Assembly: GCA_963829545.1 (NCBI GenBank)
Contig: CAWHIX010000001.1
Location: 1 to 64,000, forward strand
DNA length: 64,000 nt
From: JAXGXJ01 sp963829545
GTDB taxonomy: Bacteria > Actinomycetota > Thermoleophilia > RBG-16-64-13
Direction of reading: 5' to 3'
Of the stretch, positions 18,178-27,738 are shown in pieces. The notes under the pieces are model-generated. The model was not told where the DNA came from, searched no databases, and was given only the letters and a program-made list of their open reading frames with translations. Both the position numbers and the translations under genes were made by a program. How positions within the stretch are numbered: the first letter of the stretch is position 1; each line of letters opens with the position of its first letter.

Positions 18178-18258
18178 GGGAGCCTTACCCTCTCCGAGAA
18201 GGCTTGCCGAAGGCGTGGCTTGCCGAAGGCGTGCTTGAACGGGGAGGGTAAGGCTCCC
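18178..18258. repeat. 15-bp inverted repeat enclosing a 16-bp tandem duplication
   Basis: The left arm is at 18178-18192 (GGGAGCCTTACCCTC) and the right arm at 18244-18258 is its exact reverse complement. Within the 51-base loop the unit GCTTGCCGAAGGCGTG is repeated twice head to tail (about 18202-18233) and a partial third copy starts. The element ends about 44 bases before the MFS start codon. Its size and layout resemble a small miniature or REP-like element, or a structured leader RNA. No second copy was seen in this window. Confidence 0.65.
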
Positions 18259-18301
18259 GACCCGGTTGTGCCGTCGCCGCCCAGCGTTCATACTTCTGTG
18301 C

Positions 18302-19507
18302 GTGACCCCGACCACCCCCACACGCGCGCTATCCCCTCATTGGTCTCTCTTTGCCGCTACCTTCATGGTGGGCCTGACCATGATCACGCTAGGTCCTGTG
18401 CTGGACCCCATCCTCAACGAACTTGACATCCCCCTATCCCAGGGGGGGCTCATCTCCGTGGCTTTCTCGGTGGGGATGCTTATCGGCGTGGTGGCGCTCA
18501 ACTTCCTCTTGGCCCGGGTGCCGGTCAAATGGGGACTGGTGGGCGCGGCGCTGATCGAGGCCGCCGGTCTGGCCGCTTCCGGAGTTCTGGCGAGCGGGCT
18601 GTGGTCGCTTTTTGCCGCCTATCTCTTCGTGGGCCTTGGATGCGTCTTCCTGAACAGCCTTCCCGGTATGTGGGTGACCTCGCACATCAAGAACGATTCC
18701 GGCCGCACCATGGTCATCTTGCTACTGTTCTTCGCCCTGGGCATGATGGCCGGCCCGCTGGCCATCGGCGGTGCGCTGAACTGGGGGGCCACTTGGCGCT
18801 GGGTCTTCGGGGCCGAGGCGGTGCTGTGTCTCGTCTTGGCCGTCATCCTCGCCCTGTCTCCCATATCGAACATCGAAGGAAGGGAGAATCTGCGGCCGCG
18901 GCGTCTGCTGGACGTGATCAGTTACAATTCGCGCCTGTTCATCGCCGTGCTGGTCGCTTCGATCCTCTATATCGGAGCCGAGTTCACCCTCAACGTGTGG
19001 CTGGTGAAGTTCCAGATCGATGTCTTCGGGGCCGACAAAGGTACGGGCAACATCGCCATGACGCTCTTCTGGTTGGGCCTGCTCATCGGCAGGCTGGTCG
19101 TCATACCTCTCACCCGGCGTTTTCATCCTGCCCGCATCCTGACGGCGGGCATGGCCTTCTCGGCGGTCTTCTCTCTGGGGATAGCGTTCGCGGTGAACGT
19201 GGAGATGGTCATGGTAATGTCGTTCTTCGCCGGCCTGGGGGCCTCGGCGGCTTTTCCGCTCATCCTCAGCTTCTCGGCCCGGTTCCCGCGTTGGCACGCC
19301 GGGGTGGTCTTCTCGGCGGTGATCATGGCGGGAGCGCTCGGGCGCATCGTGTTCCCCTATCTGGTGGGCCCACTCGCCGAGAGCTTGGGCTTCCGCATAG
19401 CCCTGTGCCTCACCTTCGTGTTGTCGGCGGCGCTCTCACTGCTTGCGCTCTATCTGTACAGGGTCTCCGGTGAGGTCCCTGCTGCTGCAGAGGGCGCGTC
19501 CACATAG
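18302..19507 (+). CDS. Major facilitator superfamily transporter (12 TM)
   Basis: A 401-residue secondary carrier. Twelve hydrophobic segments are visible. The first half carries a degenerate helix 2-3 loop (LARVPVKWG) in place of the usual GxxxDRxGRR, and the centre has a loop near RGRENLRPRRLLDVISYNSR. The second half has LTRRFHPARILTAGMAF in the equivalent of the second signature. The sequence style is like sugar/FucP-type carriers (a SHIKNDSGRTM central motif). Substrate is unknown. The GTG at 18302 is chosen because the predicted first helix starts soon after it; no ribosome site is evident, and a TTG at 18266 is possible. It is followed 66 bases later by an aminotransferase on the same strand. 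Confidence 0.8.
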   Translation: MTPTTPTRALSPHWSLFAATFMVGLTMITLGPVLDPILNELDIPLSQGGLISVAFSVGMLIGVVALNFLLARVPVKWGLVGAALIEAAGLAASGVLASGLWSLFAAYLFVGLGCVFLNSLPGMWVTSHIKNDSGRTMVILLLFFALGMMAGPLAIGGALNWGATWRWVFGAEAVLCLVLAVILALSPISNIEGRENLRPRRLLDVISYNSRLFIAVLVASILYIGAEFTLNVWLVKFQIDVFGADKGTGNIAMTLFWLGLLIGRLVVIPLTRRFHPARILTAGMAFSAVFSLGIAFAVNVEMVMVMSFFAGLGASAAFPLILSFSARFPRWHAGVVFSAVIMAGALGRIVFPYLVGPLAESLGFRIALCLTFVLSAALSLLALYLYRVSGEVPAAAEGAST

Positions 19508-19573
19508 GTGTCGCTGGGGCCCGGTCGCTGTATACTCGGGCCTCCGCGTTCCTAGCAAGCGAGGTCATGATCG

Positions 19574-20899
19574 ATGAGGGCGAATCTGGTCAGCCCGTCA
19601 TCGGCGCACCTATCCTACGCTATCCGCGACATCGTCAAGGTGGGCGACTTGGTGCGCCGGTTCGGCGTGGAAGTGACATGGGAGAACATCGGCGACCCCA
19701 TAGCCAAGGGGGAGACGGTCGCCCCTTGGATCAGGGAGATCGTCCATGAGGTCGTGGAGCAGCCGGACTCCTGGGGCTACTGTCCCACAGAGGGCTTCAT
19801 GGAGGCCCGGGAGGCACTGGCCGCACACGTGAACGCCCGTCCGGGCGCCCGGGTCACGGCGGACGACATCATCTTCTTCAACGGGGTGGCCGACGCCGTC
19901 TCCAAGGTCTACGGCTTCCTCAATTCCTACGCAAGGGTCATCGGGCCTTCTCCGGCCTACAGCACGCACTCCTCGGCCGAGTCCGCCCACTGCGCCATGC
20001 CTCACATCACCTACAATCTCGATCCCGACAACGGCTGGATGCCCGATCTCGCCGACCTGCGTCAGAAGATCGAGACCATCCCGCTCATCGGCGGCATCCT
20101 TCTCATCAATCCCAACAACCCCACGGGGGCGGTCTATCCCCAGGAGTTGCTGCAGGAGATGGTGGGCTTGGCGCGCGAGTTCGGCCTCTTCCTGGTCGCC
20201 GACGAGATCTACATCCACATGGTGTTTCCCGGCGTGGACACCGCTCATCTCTCCGAAGTGATCGGGGATGTGCCGGCCATCGTCATGCGCGGCATCTCGA
20301 AAGAACTACCCTGGCCTGGTTCGCGCTGCGGGTGGATCGAGGTGCTGAACCGCTCCGGCGACGACAACTTCTCCGCCTACGTCGACACCCTGATCGCCGC
20401 CAAACGGCTGGAAGTCTGTTCCACCAGCGGGCCGCAACTGGCCGTACCGCGGATCTTCGGCGACTCCCGCTACCCGGCGCATCTGACCGAGAGGGCCCGC
20501 ATGTACGCGGCGCGGGCCGAAGAGGCCTACAGCATCCTGAGTGCCGTGCCCGGCATCAAGCTCAACCGGGCCCAAGGGGCCTTCTACATGACCGCTCTGT
20601 TCGAAGACGGAGTGCTCAACGGTAGGAACACCCTCCCCATCGCCGATCCGACGCTCCGCGAGATCATCGAACGACAGTCAGAAGGCGTGGCGCCCGACGC
20701 CCGCTTCGTGTATTACCTCTTGGCCTCCACGGGCATCTGCGTGGTGCCGCTGAGCGGCTTCTGCTGTCCGCATCACGGCTTCCGCTTCACCCTGCTCGAG
20801 ACCGATGACGCCAAGAGGGAGTGGACGCTACGCACGCTGGCCAACTCGCTGGAGGCGTACCTCGAGAGCGGGCGCGAGAGCGGGCGCGCGAACGCCTAG
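19574..20899 (+). CDS. PLP-dependent aminotransferase (AlaA-like fold-type I)
   Basis: The 441-residue enzyme has VTADDIIFFNGVADAVSKVYG (the PLP phosphate loop region), ILLINPNNPTGAVYP with the conserved Asn, VADEIYIHMVFPG with the PLP-nitrogen Asp, and a Schiff-base Lys in VMRGISKELPWPGSRCGWIE. The C-terminal FRFTLLE includes the carboxylate-binding Arg. The SKELPWPGSRCGW arrangement is like that of alanine/valine-type aminotransferases of anaerobes. The ATG at 19574 follows GAGGT by about 9 bases; another ATG at 19567 is in a different frame. It lies just downstream of the MFS carrier and is probably in its operon. Confidence 0.88.
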   Translation: MRANLVSPSSAHLSYAIRDIVKVGDLVRRFGVEVTWENIGDPIAKGETVAPWIREIVHEVVEQPDSWGYCPTEGFMEAREALAAHVNARPGARVTADDIIFFNGVADAVSKVYGFLNSYARVIGPSPAYSTHSSAESAHCAMPHITYNLDPDNGWMPDLADLRQKIETIPLIGGILLINPNNPTGAVYPQELLQEMVGLAREFGLFLVADEIYIHMVFPGVDTAHLSEVIGDVPAIVMRGISKELPWPGSRCGWIEVLNRSGDDNFSAYVDTLIAAKRLEVCSTSGPQLAVPRIFGDSRYPAHLTERARMYAARAEEAYSILSAVPGIKLNRAQGAFYMTALFEDGVLNGRNTLPIADPTLREIIERQSEGVAPDARFVYYLLASTGICVVPLSGFCCPHHGFRFTLLETDDAKREWTLRTLANSLEAYLESGRESGRANA

Positions 20900-20972
20900 G
20901 CGCTCCGTCGGCTGTCGGTGTCTCCAGTGCTGTAGAGGAGCCTCAGAGAGTTCGCCTGTGCGCACAGCCCTT

Positions 20973-21428
20973 CTAGTCGCACAGCCCTTCTACCACCTTG
21001 CTCTCCAACATGGAGATCCGGCGGGATATGACCGCCCCCATGCCTTTGAGCACCCGGTAGCCGATGTGATTGTTGGCCTCGAAGATCTCGCGCAGCTTGC
21101 TGCCGCTGAAGACGATGAACTTGGTCTTCTCGGCGGTCACTCCCGAAGCCGTGTAGATGTAGGGGCCCACTATGGCTCCCCAACCGAAGACCTGCCCCGG
21201 CCCTATCTGGTCCGCCCCGATGGACTTGCCGTGCGGGCCAACGACGTTGACGTCGAGTCGTCCCTCGACGATCAGATAGAGGTTCTTCGCCGGAGCCCCC
21301 GCCTCGGAAAGGCGGGCGCCTGGTCCCAGCTCCTCCCATTTGGCAGCCTTTGCGATCGTCTCCACCTCTCGGTCGTTCAGCTCCTCGAAGATCTTGAATT
21401 CGCGAAGCATCGCCGTGTCAACGAACAC
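20973..21428 (-). CDS. Cyclic nucleotide-binding (Crp-like sensor) domain protein without DNA-binding domain
   Basis: A roughly 151-residue protein that is almost entirely one cNMP-binding beta-roll: LREFKIFEELNDREVETIA, then LSEAGAPAKNLYLIVEGRLDV, the phosphate cassette region GPGQVFGWGAIVGPYIYTASGVTAE (the usual R is not obvious), and a C helix with NNHIGYRVLKGMG. No helix-turn-helix follows, so it is a stand-alone sensor rather than a Crp regulator. The GTG at 21428 with a GGGAGG site is preferred to the ATG at 21494. The 3' end carries a 15-bp direct duplication flanking the stop codon (20961-20975 and 20978-20992). Confidence 0.8.
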   Translation of the reverse strand: MFVDTAMLREFKIFEELNDREVETIAKAAKWEELGPGARLSEAGAPAKNLYLIVEGRLDVNVVGPHGKSIGADQIGPGQVFGWGAIVGPYIYTASGVTAEKTKFIVFSGSKLREIFEANNHIGYRVLKGMGAVISRRISMLESKVVEGLCD

Positions 21429-21569
21429 GTTGACCTCCCTTTCTGTGCGGTGAGCCCTCAGCGGTCGCCGCTCATCGTCGGACCATGGCGTCATTGTACC
21501 CGTTCGCCTCTCCCAGATATCCTCGCGGCGGTCGACTGTGCCCTCGCTCGTCCGTCACCGCGCGTGGGG

Positions 21570-21582
21570 TAATCTAGCGTCA
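21570..21582 (+). promoter_or_regulatory. Likely leaderless promoter
   Basis: TAATCT at 21570-21575 ends 6 bases before the ATG at 21582, so transcription would begin at or within a base or two of the start codon. No ribosome site is present, consistent with a leaderless mRNA. Confidence 0.45.
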
Positions 21583-22928
21583 TGGATGATAAGCAGCAGA
21601 ACGGCTCTCGCACGCGGGGCTATCGCAGGGTGCTGTTGATCGTCGCAGGTTCGTTCTGCCTGGCGCTGGGGGTCATCGGGGTAATCGTCCCGGTGCTGCC
21701 CACCACTCCGTTTCTCATCCTGGCCGCCCTCTGCTACGCGCGCAGCTCGGAGCGCGGTCACCGCTGGCTGATGTCCAATCGGATCTTCGGCGCATATCTA
21801 CGCGGCTATCTCGAGGGCCGGGGACTCTCATGGAGGGCGACCATCTCTGCGCTGGCGCTTCTTTGGGGCGTCCTGACGGTGACCGCGCTGTGGGCGGTAG
21901 ATTCTCTGGCCGTACGGGTGGTCCTTCTCGCGGTCGTCGGTCTGGTCACCGTGCACATACTCACCCTCAAGAACGGACCAGTGAGGACCGGTGGCCCTCG
22001 CCTCCGCCTCTGGGCGAGCAGGACCATCAGCGGTTTCACGTATCTGCTCGCCCTGGGCATAGCGGTGGGCGTGGTGGAAGTGAGCGGGGTCGAGCATCCT
22101 CTGGCGCAACTGGGCCTGGGAACGTTGGCGGCTACCCTGGTGGTTTTCATGGCCTCTCTGTTGGCCAACAACTCCAGTCTCTACGATCCCTACTGGAGCC
22201 TCCAGCCGCCTGCTATCGCTGTCTTCTATCTAGTCAGTCTGCCGGATGCGCCGGATGCGCGGGCGCTCGTGGTGGGCCTGCTCGTCTTTCTCTACTCGCT
22301 CCGTCTCACCAGCAACTTCTACCGCGACTGGCCCGGCCTGACTCACGAAGACTTCCGCTACCGGGACTTCCGAGCCCGGTCCGGACCGTGGTACTGGCTC
22401 GTGAGCCTGTTCGGCATCCATCTCTTCCCCACCCTGATGGTCTATCTGGGCTGCCTGTCGCTCTACGGCATCATGGGCGACGCGGCGGGGCCCCTGGTGT
22501 GGCTCGACGCCGTGGCCGCGCTCGTGACGCTGGGGGCCATCGTGCTGGCCTTCGTCGCCGACGAGCAACTGCGGGCGTTCCGGCGCGAGGGGGACAACCG
22601 GGGCAAGAGCATCCGCAGGGGTCTGTGGGTCTACTCCCGGCACCCCAACTATCTGGGGGAGATAGCCACGTGGTGGGGGCTGTTCCTCTTCGCGCTGGCG
22701 GCCGGACGGCAGTGGTGGTGGACGGGCGTGGGTGCTCTGGCCATCACCCTCATGTTCGTCTTCGTGAGCGTGCCCATGATGGAACGGCGCGCCTGTGCGA
22801 CCCGGGAGGGATACGCGGAGTACCGCGCGTCTACACCCATGCTCCTGCCCAGGCTGCGTAGGGCGGGGGTACCGATCTCGAGCGGCGTAGCCGGTGAAGA
22901 CCCGGAACGAGTCAGGGAGGGGCTGTGA
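21582..22928 (+). CDS. DUF454-DUF1295 fusion integral membrane protein
   Basis: The 448-residue protein joins two membrane families. Residues about 15-125 match DUF454 (YbaN-like inner-membrane proteins): LGVIGVIVPVLPTTPFLILA, CYARSSERGHRWLM and a repeated two-helix unit with a short basic end. Residues about 145-430 match DUF1295, related to the C-terminal domain of steroid 5-alpha-reductases and isoprenylcysteine methyltransferases, with NSSLYDPYWSLQPP, LRLTSNFYRDWPGLTHEDFR, GLWVYSRHPNYLGEI (the cofactor-binding signature) and EGYAEYRASTPMLLPR. The second part is presumably an NADPH- or SAM-dependent enzyme acting on a lipid. The reading frame is continuous with no sign of shift, so the fusion is real in this sequence. 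It starts leaderless. Confidence 0.82.
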   Translation: MDDKQQNGSRTRGYRRVLLIVAGSFCLALGVIGVIVPVLPTTPFLILAALCYARSSERGHRWLMSNRIFGAYLRGYLEGRGLSWRATISALALLWGVLTVTALWAVDSLAVRVVLLAVVGLVTVHILTLKNGPVRTGGPRLRLWASRTISGFTYLLALGIAVGVVEVSGVEHPLAQLGLGTLAATLVVFMASLLANNSSLYDPYWSLQPPAIAVFYLVSLPDAPDARALVVGLLVFLYSLRLTSNFYRDWPGLTHEDFRYRDFRARSGPWYWLVSLFGIHLFPTLMVYLGCLSLYGIMGDAAGPLVWLDAVAALVTLGAIVLAFVADEQLRAFRREGDNRGKSIRRGLWVYSRHPNYLGEIATWWGLFLFALAAGRQWWWTGVGALAITLMFVFVSVPMMERRACATREGYAEYRASTPMLLPRLRRAGVPISSGVAGEDPERVREGL

Positions 22929-23022
22929 AGAGCGCAGGTGGCGGCGCGCCAAGCGGGCGGGTAGACTGGCCTTGTGTCGGGCATAATCCGGGAGACACAC
23001 TCAAACCTGAGGAGGCTGGGCC

Positions 23023-23961
23023 TTGGCGGAGATGATTGACATCGCGGTCGTGGGCGGCGGACCGGCCGGACTGACGGCTGCTATCTACGGCGCGAGGGCC
23101 CGGGCAAAGACCGTCGTGTTCGAGACAGGGCTCCCCGGCGGGCAGATCGTGTCGGCCTCCTGGGTGGAGAACTACCCGGGCTTTCCCAATGGCATATCCG
23201 GCCAAGAGTTGGCCGATCTCATGGTGCAGCAGGCTCAGGGTGCCGGGGCGGAGTTCCGCACCATCTCCCCGGTGGAAGCAATCCGGCCCAAGGGCTGCGA
23301 CTTCGTTCTCACCGTGGGGAGTGAAGAGGTCGAGGCTCGCGCCGTCATCCTGGCCACCGGCGCCATCCCCAGAAAGCTGGGCGTACCCGGGGAGGCGGAG
23401 TTCACGGGACGCGGGGTCTCCTGGTGCGCGACCTGCGACGGGCCTCTCTACCGGAACAAGGTCGTCGCGGTGGTCGGGGGCGGGGATTCAGCCACGCAGG
23501 AGTCCCTCTATCTGGCCAAGATCGTGGATCACGTCCATCTCATCCATCGGCGCCAGGAGCTGCGGGCGACCGAGTGCATCCAGGAGGAGTGCTTCCTGAA
23601 CCCCGGTATCACCATGCACCTCGCCTGGGTGATGGAGGAGATCATGGGGGAAGGCGGCAGGGTGAGCAGCGTGCGGCTGCGTTCGATGGAGGACGGGGAA
23701 CAGGTGATCCTCCCCGTGGATGGGGTGTTCGAATTCGTGGGTATCGATGCCCAGAGCGCCCTGGTGGCCGATCTCTGCGAGCTCGACAAGGGAGGGTTCG
23801 TCAAGGTCGACCGCAACGGGCTGACCTCACACCTGGGGTTGTACGCGGCAGGCGACGTCTGCGACTACGATCTGAAGCAGGTCGTCACCGCCTGTGCCCG
23901 GGGGGCCTTCTCCGTCTATCACGCGGTGCATTATCTGGAGACGCGGGTCTGCTACACGTAG
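23023..23961 (+). CDS. Thioredoxin reductase-like FAD/NAD(P) disulfide oxidoreductase
   Basis: A 312-residue protein with the two-dinucleotide-domain layout of low-molecular-weight TrxB: FAD site GGGPAGLTAAIYGARA, redox pair Cys135/Cys138 in WCATCDGPLY, NAD(P) site GGGDSATQES, and the FAD-binding LYAAGDVCD near the end. It should pass electrons from NAD(P)H to thioredoxin or a thioredoxin-like protein. The second-domain HRRxxxR element is HRRQELRATE, which favours NADPH. The TTG at 23023 lies 7 bases after GGAGG. Its 3' end overlaps the convergent rlmA-like gene by 77 bases. The peroxiredoxin-like gene at 60183 could be an indirect client. Confidence 0.88.
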   Translation: MAEMIDIAVVGGGPAGLTAAIYGARARAKTVVFETGLPGGQIVSASWVENYPGFPNGISGQELADLMVQQAQGAGAEFRTISPVEAIRPKGCDFVLTVGSEEVEARAVILATGAIPRKLGVPGEAEFTGRGVSWCATCDGPLYRNKVVAVVGGGDSATQESLYLAKIVDHVHLIHRRQELRATECIQEECFLNPGITMHLAWVMEEIMGEGGRVSSVRLRSMEDGEQVILPVDGVFEFVGIDAQSALVADLCELDKGGFVKVDRNGLTSHLGLYAAGDVCDYDLKQVVTACARGAFSVYHAVHYLETRVCYT

Positions 23962-24901
23962 GCGACGGCGCGGCGCCGGCCGGTCGTGGGACCACCGGTC
24001 CCGAGCCGGCCCTGACGGCGCCGCGTGGTTGCCCAGGGCGCCTACGGGCCGGCCGGTAGACCGATACGGTGACGGAGAGCGTCACCAGGACGGGCTCCGC
24101 CAGCGCCTTCAGCCGATCGTGCACCGCGGCCTCCGGAAGGTGGTGGGCGCTCGGCCCCATGCCCACCAGTGCGGCTATCTCTTCCCGATCGAGCCTCAGT
24201 TCCTCGTCGTACCCTTCGTATCCGGCGAGGACGAACAGACCGGAGAACGTCTGCTCTACCCGTTGCTGCTTGCGCGGGTCGACGGTCAGCAGTCCCAGCG
24301 CGGGGACCAGTTCCCCCAGATGTCTCTCCGTGGGGGTGACCACCACGACGTGACCTCTGCGATCGAGAATACGTAGGAACTCGGGTGCGTTCCGGGGCGC
24401 GAATATGTCGAGTACCAGAGCCGCCACCGAGTCGTGGAGGGGTAGCTCCTGCCACGCGTCGCAGACTACGGCCCCCATTCGTTCATGCACTCCAGCCGCA
24501 CGGCGCAGCGAGTGCTTCGACAGGTCGAGGGCCAGACCCACCGTGTTCGGCAGCCGGTGGAGGATATCGGCCAGGTAATAGCCCGTGCCGGCTCCCACGT
24601 CGACGACGGCCTGCGCTACCGGATGGTCTGCCTCCATAGCACTCAGACAGCGGACCGCCGTGTCGCTTACGACGGTGCGAAGCCCGGAGAAATGGCCTCG
24701 CCCCAGGAAGGTCTCCCGGGCGGCCACCATGCGGGGGTCGTCCGCGGTGGTGGGGCGCGCATCGCCCGGGAGGAGGTTCACGTAGCCCTGGCGGGCGACG
24801 TCGAAGGAGTGCCCGGCCGCGCAGCATAGCCGTCGTTCGCCGGCCGCGAGCGCCTGCCGGCACAGGGGACAGCGCAAGAGACCGACCAGTTCAGGCAGCA
24901 C
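23885..24901 (-). CDS. RlmA-like 23S rRNA (guanine-N1) methyltransferase
   Basis: The GTG at 24901 follows GAGG. The N terminus forms a zinc site (Cys11, Cys14, Cys26 or Cys27 and His31, in CPLC...GHSFD) followed by ARQGYVNLLPGDAR, the RlmA signature. Then comes a SAM-binding domain (VVDVGAGTGYYLADIL), LALDLSKHSLRRAA, VVCDAWQELPL and FAPRNAPEFLRIL. RlmA-type enzymes methylate G745/G748 in helix 35 of 23S rRNA, some conferring macrolide or tylosin tolerance. The usual length is about 270; here the frame runs on for about 60 residues of Pro/Arg/Gly-rich sequence beyond SVTVSVYRP and overlaps the thioredoxin reductase gene, so the true stop has probably been lost to an indel near 24060. Confidence 0.85.
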   Translation of the reverse strand: MLPELVGLLRCPLCRQALAAGERRLCCAAGHSFDVARQGYVNLLPGDARPTTADDPRMVAARETFLGRGHFSGLRTVVSDTAVRCLSAMEADHPVAQAVVDVGAGTGYYLADILHRLPNTVGLALDLSKHSLRRAAGVHERMGAVVCDAWQELPLHDSVAALVLDIFAPRNAPEFLRILDRRGHVVVVTPTERHLGELVPALGLLTVDPRKQQRVEQTFSGLFVLAGYEGYDEELRLDREEIAALVGMGPSAHHLPEAAVHDRLKALAEPVLVTLSVTVSVYRPARRRPGQPRGAVRAGSGPVVPRPAGAAPSPTCSRPASPDNAPRDRRRRPPGHRR

Positions 24902-24933
24902 GACCCCGTCGCCTCGCCCTCAGCGTTGCCGCC

Positions 24934-25626
24934 TCAGTGGCAATCACCGTGATGGTGGCCGCAGGTCGCGTCGGACTGCTCCAGTTCGCCTGCCAGGAAG
25001 GCATCCACGGCGGCCAGGGCCGGGCCGCCGATCCCGCAGTAGAGTTCGAACCCGGCGTCTTTGAGGGCGGCCTGCATGGGGCCGCCCATGCCTCCGGCAA
25101 TGATGACCTCCACACCCTGCTCCTTGAGGAAGTCGGCGATGCCGCCATGGTTGTGCTGCATGCCCTGCAACTCGAAGATAGAGCTGCGCTCCAACTGTCC
25201 ATCAGATGTCTGCGCCAAGAGGAAGGCGCGGGTGCTCCCAAAGTGGGCGTTGACATCACCGTCGAGATACGGCACTGCGATTACCATCTGCTCTCCTTTG
25301 CGCGTGTTGCTTCCTTCGTCTGTAGAACTGACCAAGACCACCGTGACAGGGCCCCCTTCGATACAAACCGCCTTGCCCAGGACCAGAGCCTCGGTGACGG
25401 TGTGGTGAGCCCGCTGGGCCATGCGGCTCACGGTGGAGCGTGAGACTCCTAATCTCGCACCGGCCTCATCCTGCGTGGATCCTTCCAGGTGCAGGAGCCG
25501 CAGAGCCTCCAGTTCATCGAACGTGAGGACGAGCCTGTCGAGTTGTCCCGCTGGCACTCCCACGGGGCCGAAGACCCTCGTTCCCGGCCGGCACTCCAGG
25601 CACCGCCACTTATGGGGTCGAGCCAT
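24934..25626 (-). CDS. DUF134-NifX/NafY-domain fusion (putative regulator with metal-cluster-binding domain)
   Basis: The 230-residue protein starts with DUF134 (residues 1 to about 90): ARPHKWRCLECRPGTRVFGP, LTFDELEALRLLHLEG and the sigma-like helix-turn-helix ARLGVSRSTVSRMAQRAH. After a short linker, residues about 115-225 are the dinitrogenase Fe-Mo cofactor family (NifX/NifB C-terminal fold): VIAVPYLDGDVNAHFGSTRAF, IADFLKEQGVEVIIAGGMGG and ALKDAGFELYCG. It ends in a metal-binding CGHHHGDCH tail. A DNA-binding half linked to a cluster-binding half suggests a metal or Fe-S responsive regulator, which is inference. A good TATAAT and a palindrome lie about 50 bases upstream of the ATG. Confidence 0.82.
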   Translation of the reverse strand: MARPHKWRCLECRPGTRVFGPVGVPAGQLDRLVLTFDELEALRLLHLEGSTQDEAGARLGVSRSTVSRMAQRAHHTVTEALVLGKAVCIEGGPVTVVLVSSTDEGSNTRKGEQMVIAVPYLDGDVNAHFGSTRAFLLAQTSDGQLERSSIFELQGMQHNHGGIADFLKEQGVEVIIAGGMGGPMQAALKDAGFELYCGIGGPALAAVDAFLAGELEQSDATCGHHHGDCH

Positions 25627-25661
25627 GCCGGTCGCGCGCTTGCGCGCATGCTGGTGCAGTT

Positions 25662-25681
25662 ATGAACATATGTGCATTATA
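25662..25681 (-). promoter_or_regulatory. -10 element and near-palindromic operator before the DUF134 gene
   Basis: On the minus strand TATAAT (25676-25681) is followed at once by TGCACATATGTTCA (25662-25675), a 14-base palindrome with one mismatched pair. A box at the transcription start fits autoregulation by the DUF134 helix-turn-helix. The 5' leader also contains a GCGCGC-TT-GCGCGC palindrome (on the plus strand, 25634-25647). Confidence 0.5.
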
Positions 25682-25764
25682 GCGAACCCGCGCCGTACGA
25701 AAGCGAACGGATAGCCCGGGTCGGCCGACGCGCTCGGAAATGTTGGTTCCTGCGCCCTGAGGAG

Positions 25765-25923
25765 TCAGTCCTTGGGCAGACCCCGCAGCCAGCTGTAGCC
25801 TGCTGCCAGCCCGACGACCACCAATCCTCCGAGAATGAAGAACACACTCCGCCGGGAGGCGGGCGCCTGGGGGGCGGGCGGCCGGCCGGAGGTCTGAGGG
25901 GAGCTCTCACGTTGTTTCGTCAT
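25765..25923 (-). CDS. Short single-pass membrane peptide (52 aa)
   Basis: This is too short for usual gene callers but well supported by context. It starts ATG-ACG-AAA-CAA and encodes a polar Pro/Ser/Gln-rich N terminus (about 25 residues), then SVFFILGGLVVVGLAAGYSW, one clear transmembrane helix, and a short basic-then-acidic end LRGLPKD. A perfect TATAAT on the minus strand (25930-25935) ends 6 bases before the ATG, so the message would be leaderless. It is divergent from the transcarboxylase operon. Function is unknown. There is no signal-peptidase motif, so it is probably a tail- or N-anchored small protein. Confidence 0.55.
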   Translation of the reverse strand: MTKQRESSPQTSGRPPAPQAPASRRSVFFILGGLVVVGLAAGYSWLRGLPKD

Positions 25924-26031
25924 GAGACCATTATAGGCGCAGCGGCTTGCGGTGCGGCGGGGTCCCTGGCATCCTGCATGTCACGGTTCCCTGGGATAGA
26001 GCGGCGCACGGTTCGCACTGTGCTCGTGTAG

Positions 26032-26063
26032 TAATATTCCGGTACCGGTATTTCGGTACCGGT
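26032..26063 (+). promoter_or_regulatory. Two CGGTACCGGT boxes downstream of a -10-like element, before the transcarboxylase operon
   Basis: TAATAT at 26032-26037 is followed by CGGTACCGGT at 26040-26049 and again at 26054-26063, 14 bases apart. Each box is nearly self-complementary (the core CCGGTACCGG is a perfect palindrome at the first site). Paired dyads overlapping the expected transcription start are a typical repressor binding layout. Confidence 0.55.
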
Positions 26064-26169
26064 CCCTGTCGGCCCATGAGGCCGCCAGGCGACTGTTACC
26101 GACTGCAACGACAATACTGGGACACGACCCTTTGCGTCATGCCCTGATGAGGATCGAGGTGGCAATCCG

Positions 26170-27721
<1,552 letters not shown>

Positions 27722-27738
27722 GGGCAGGAGAACCTGAG

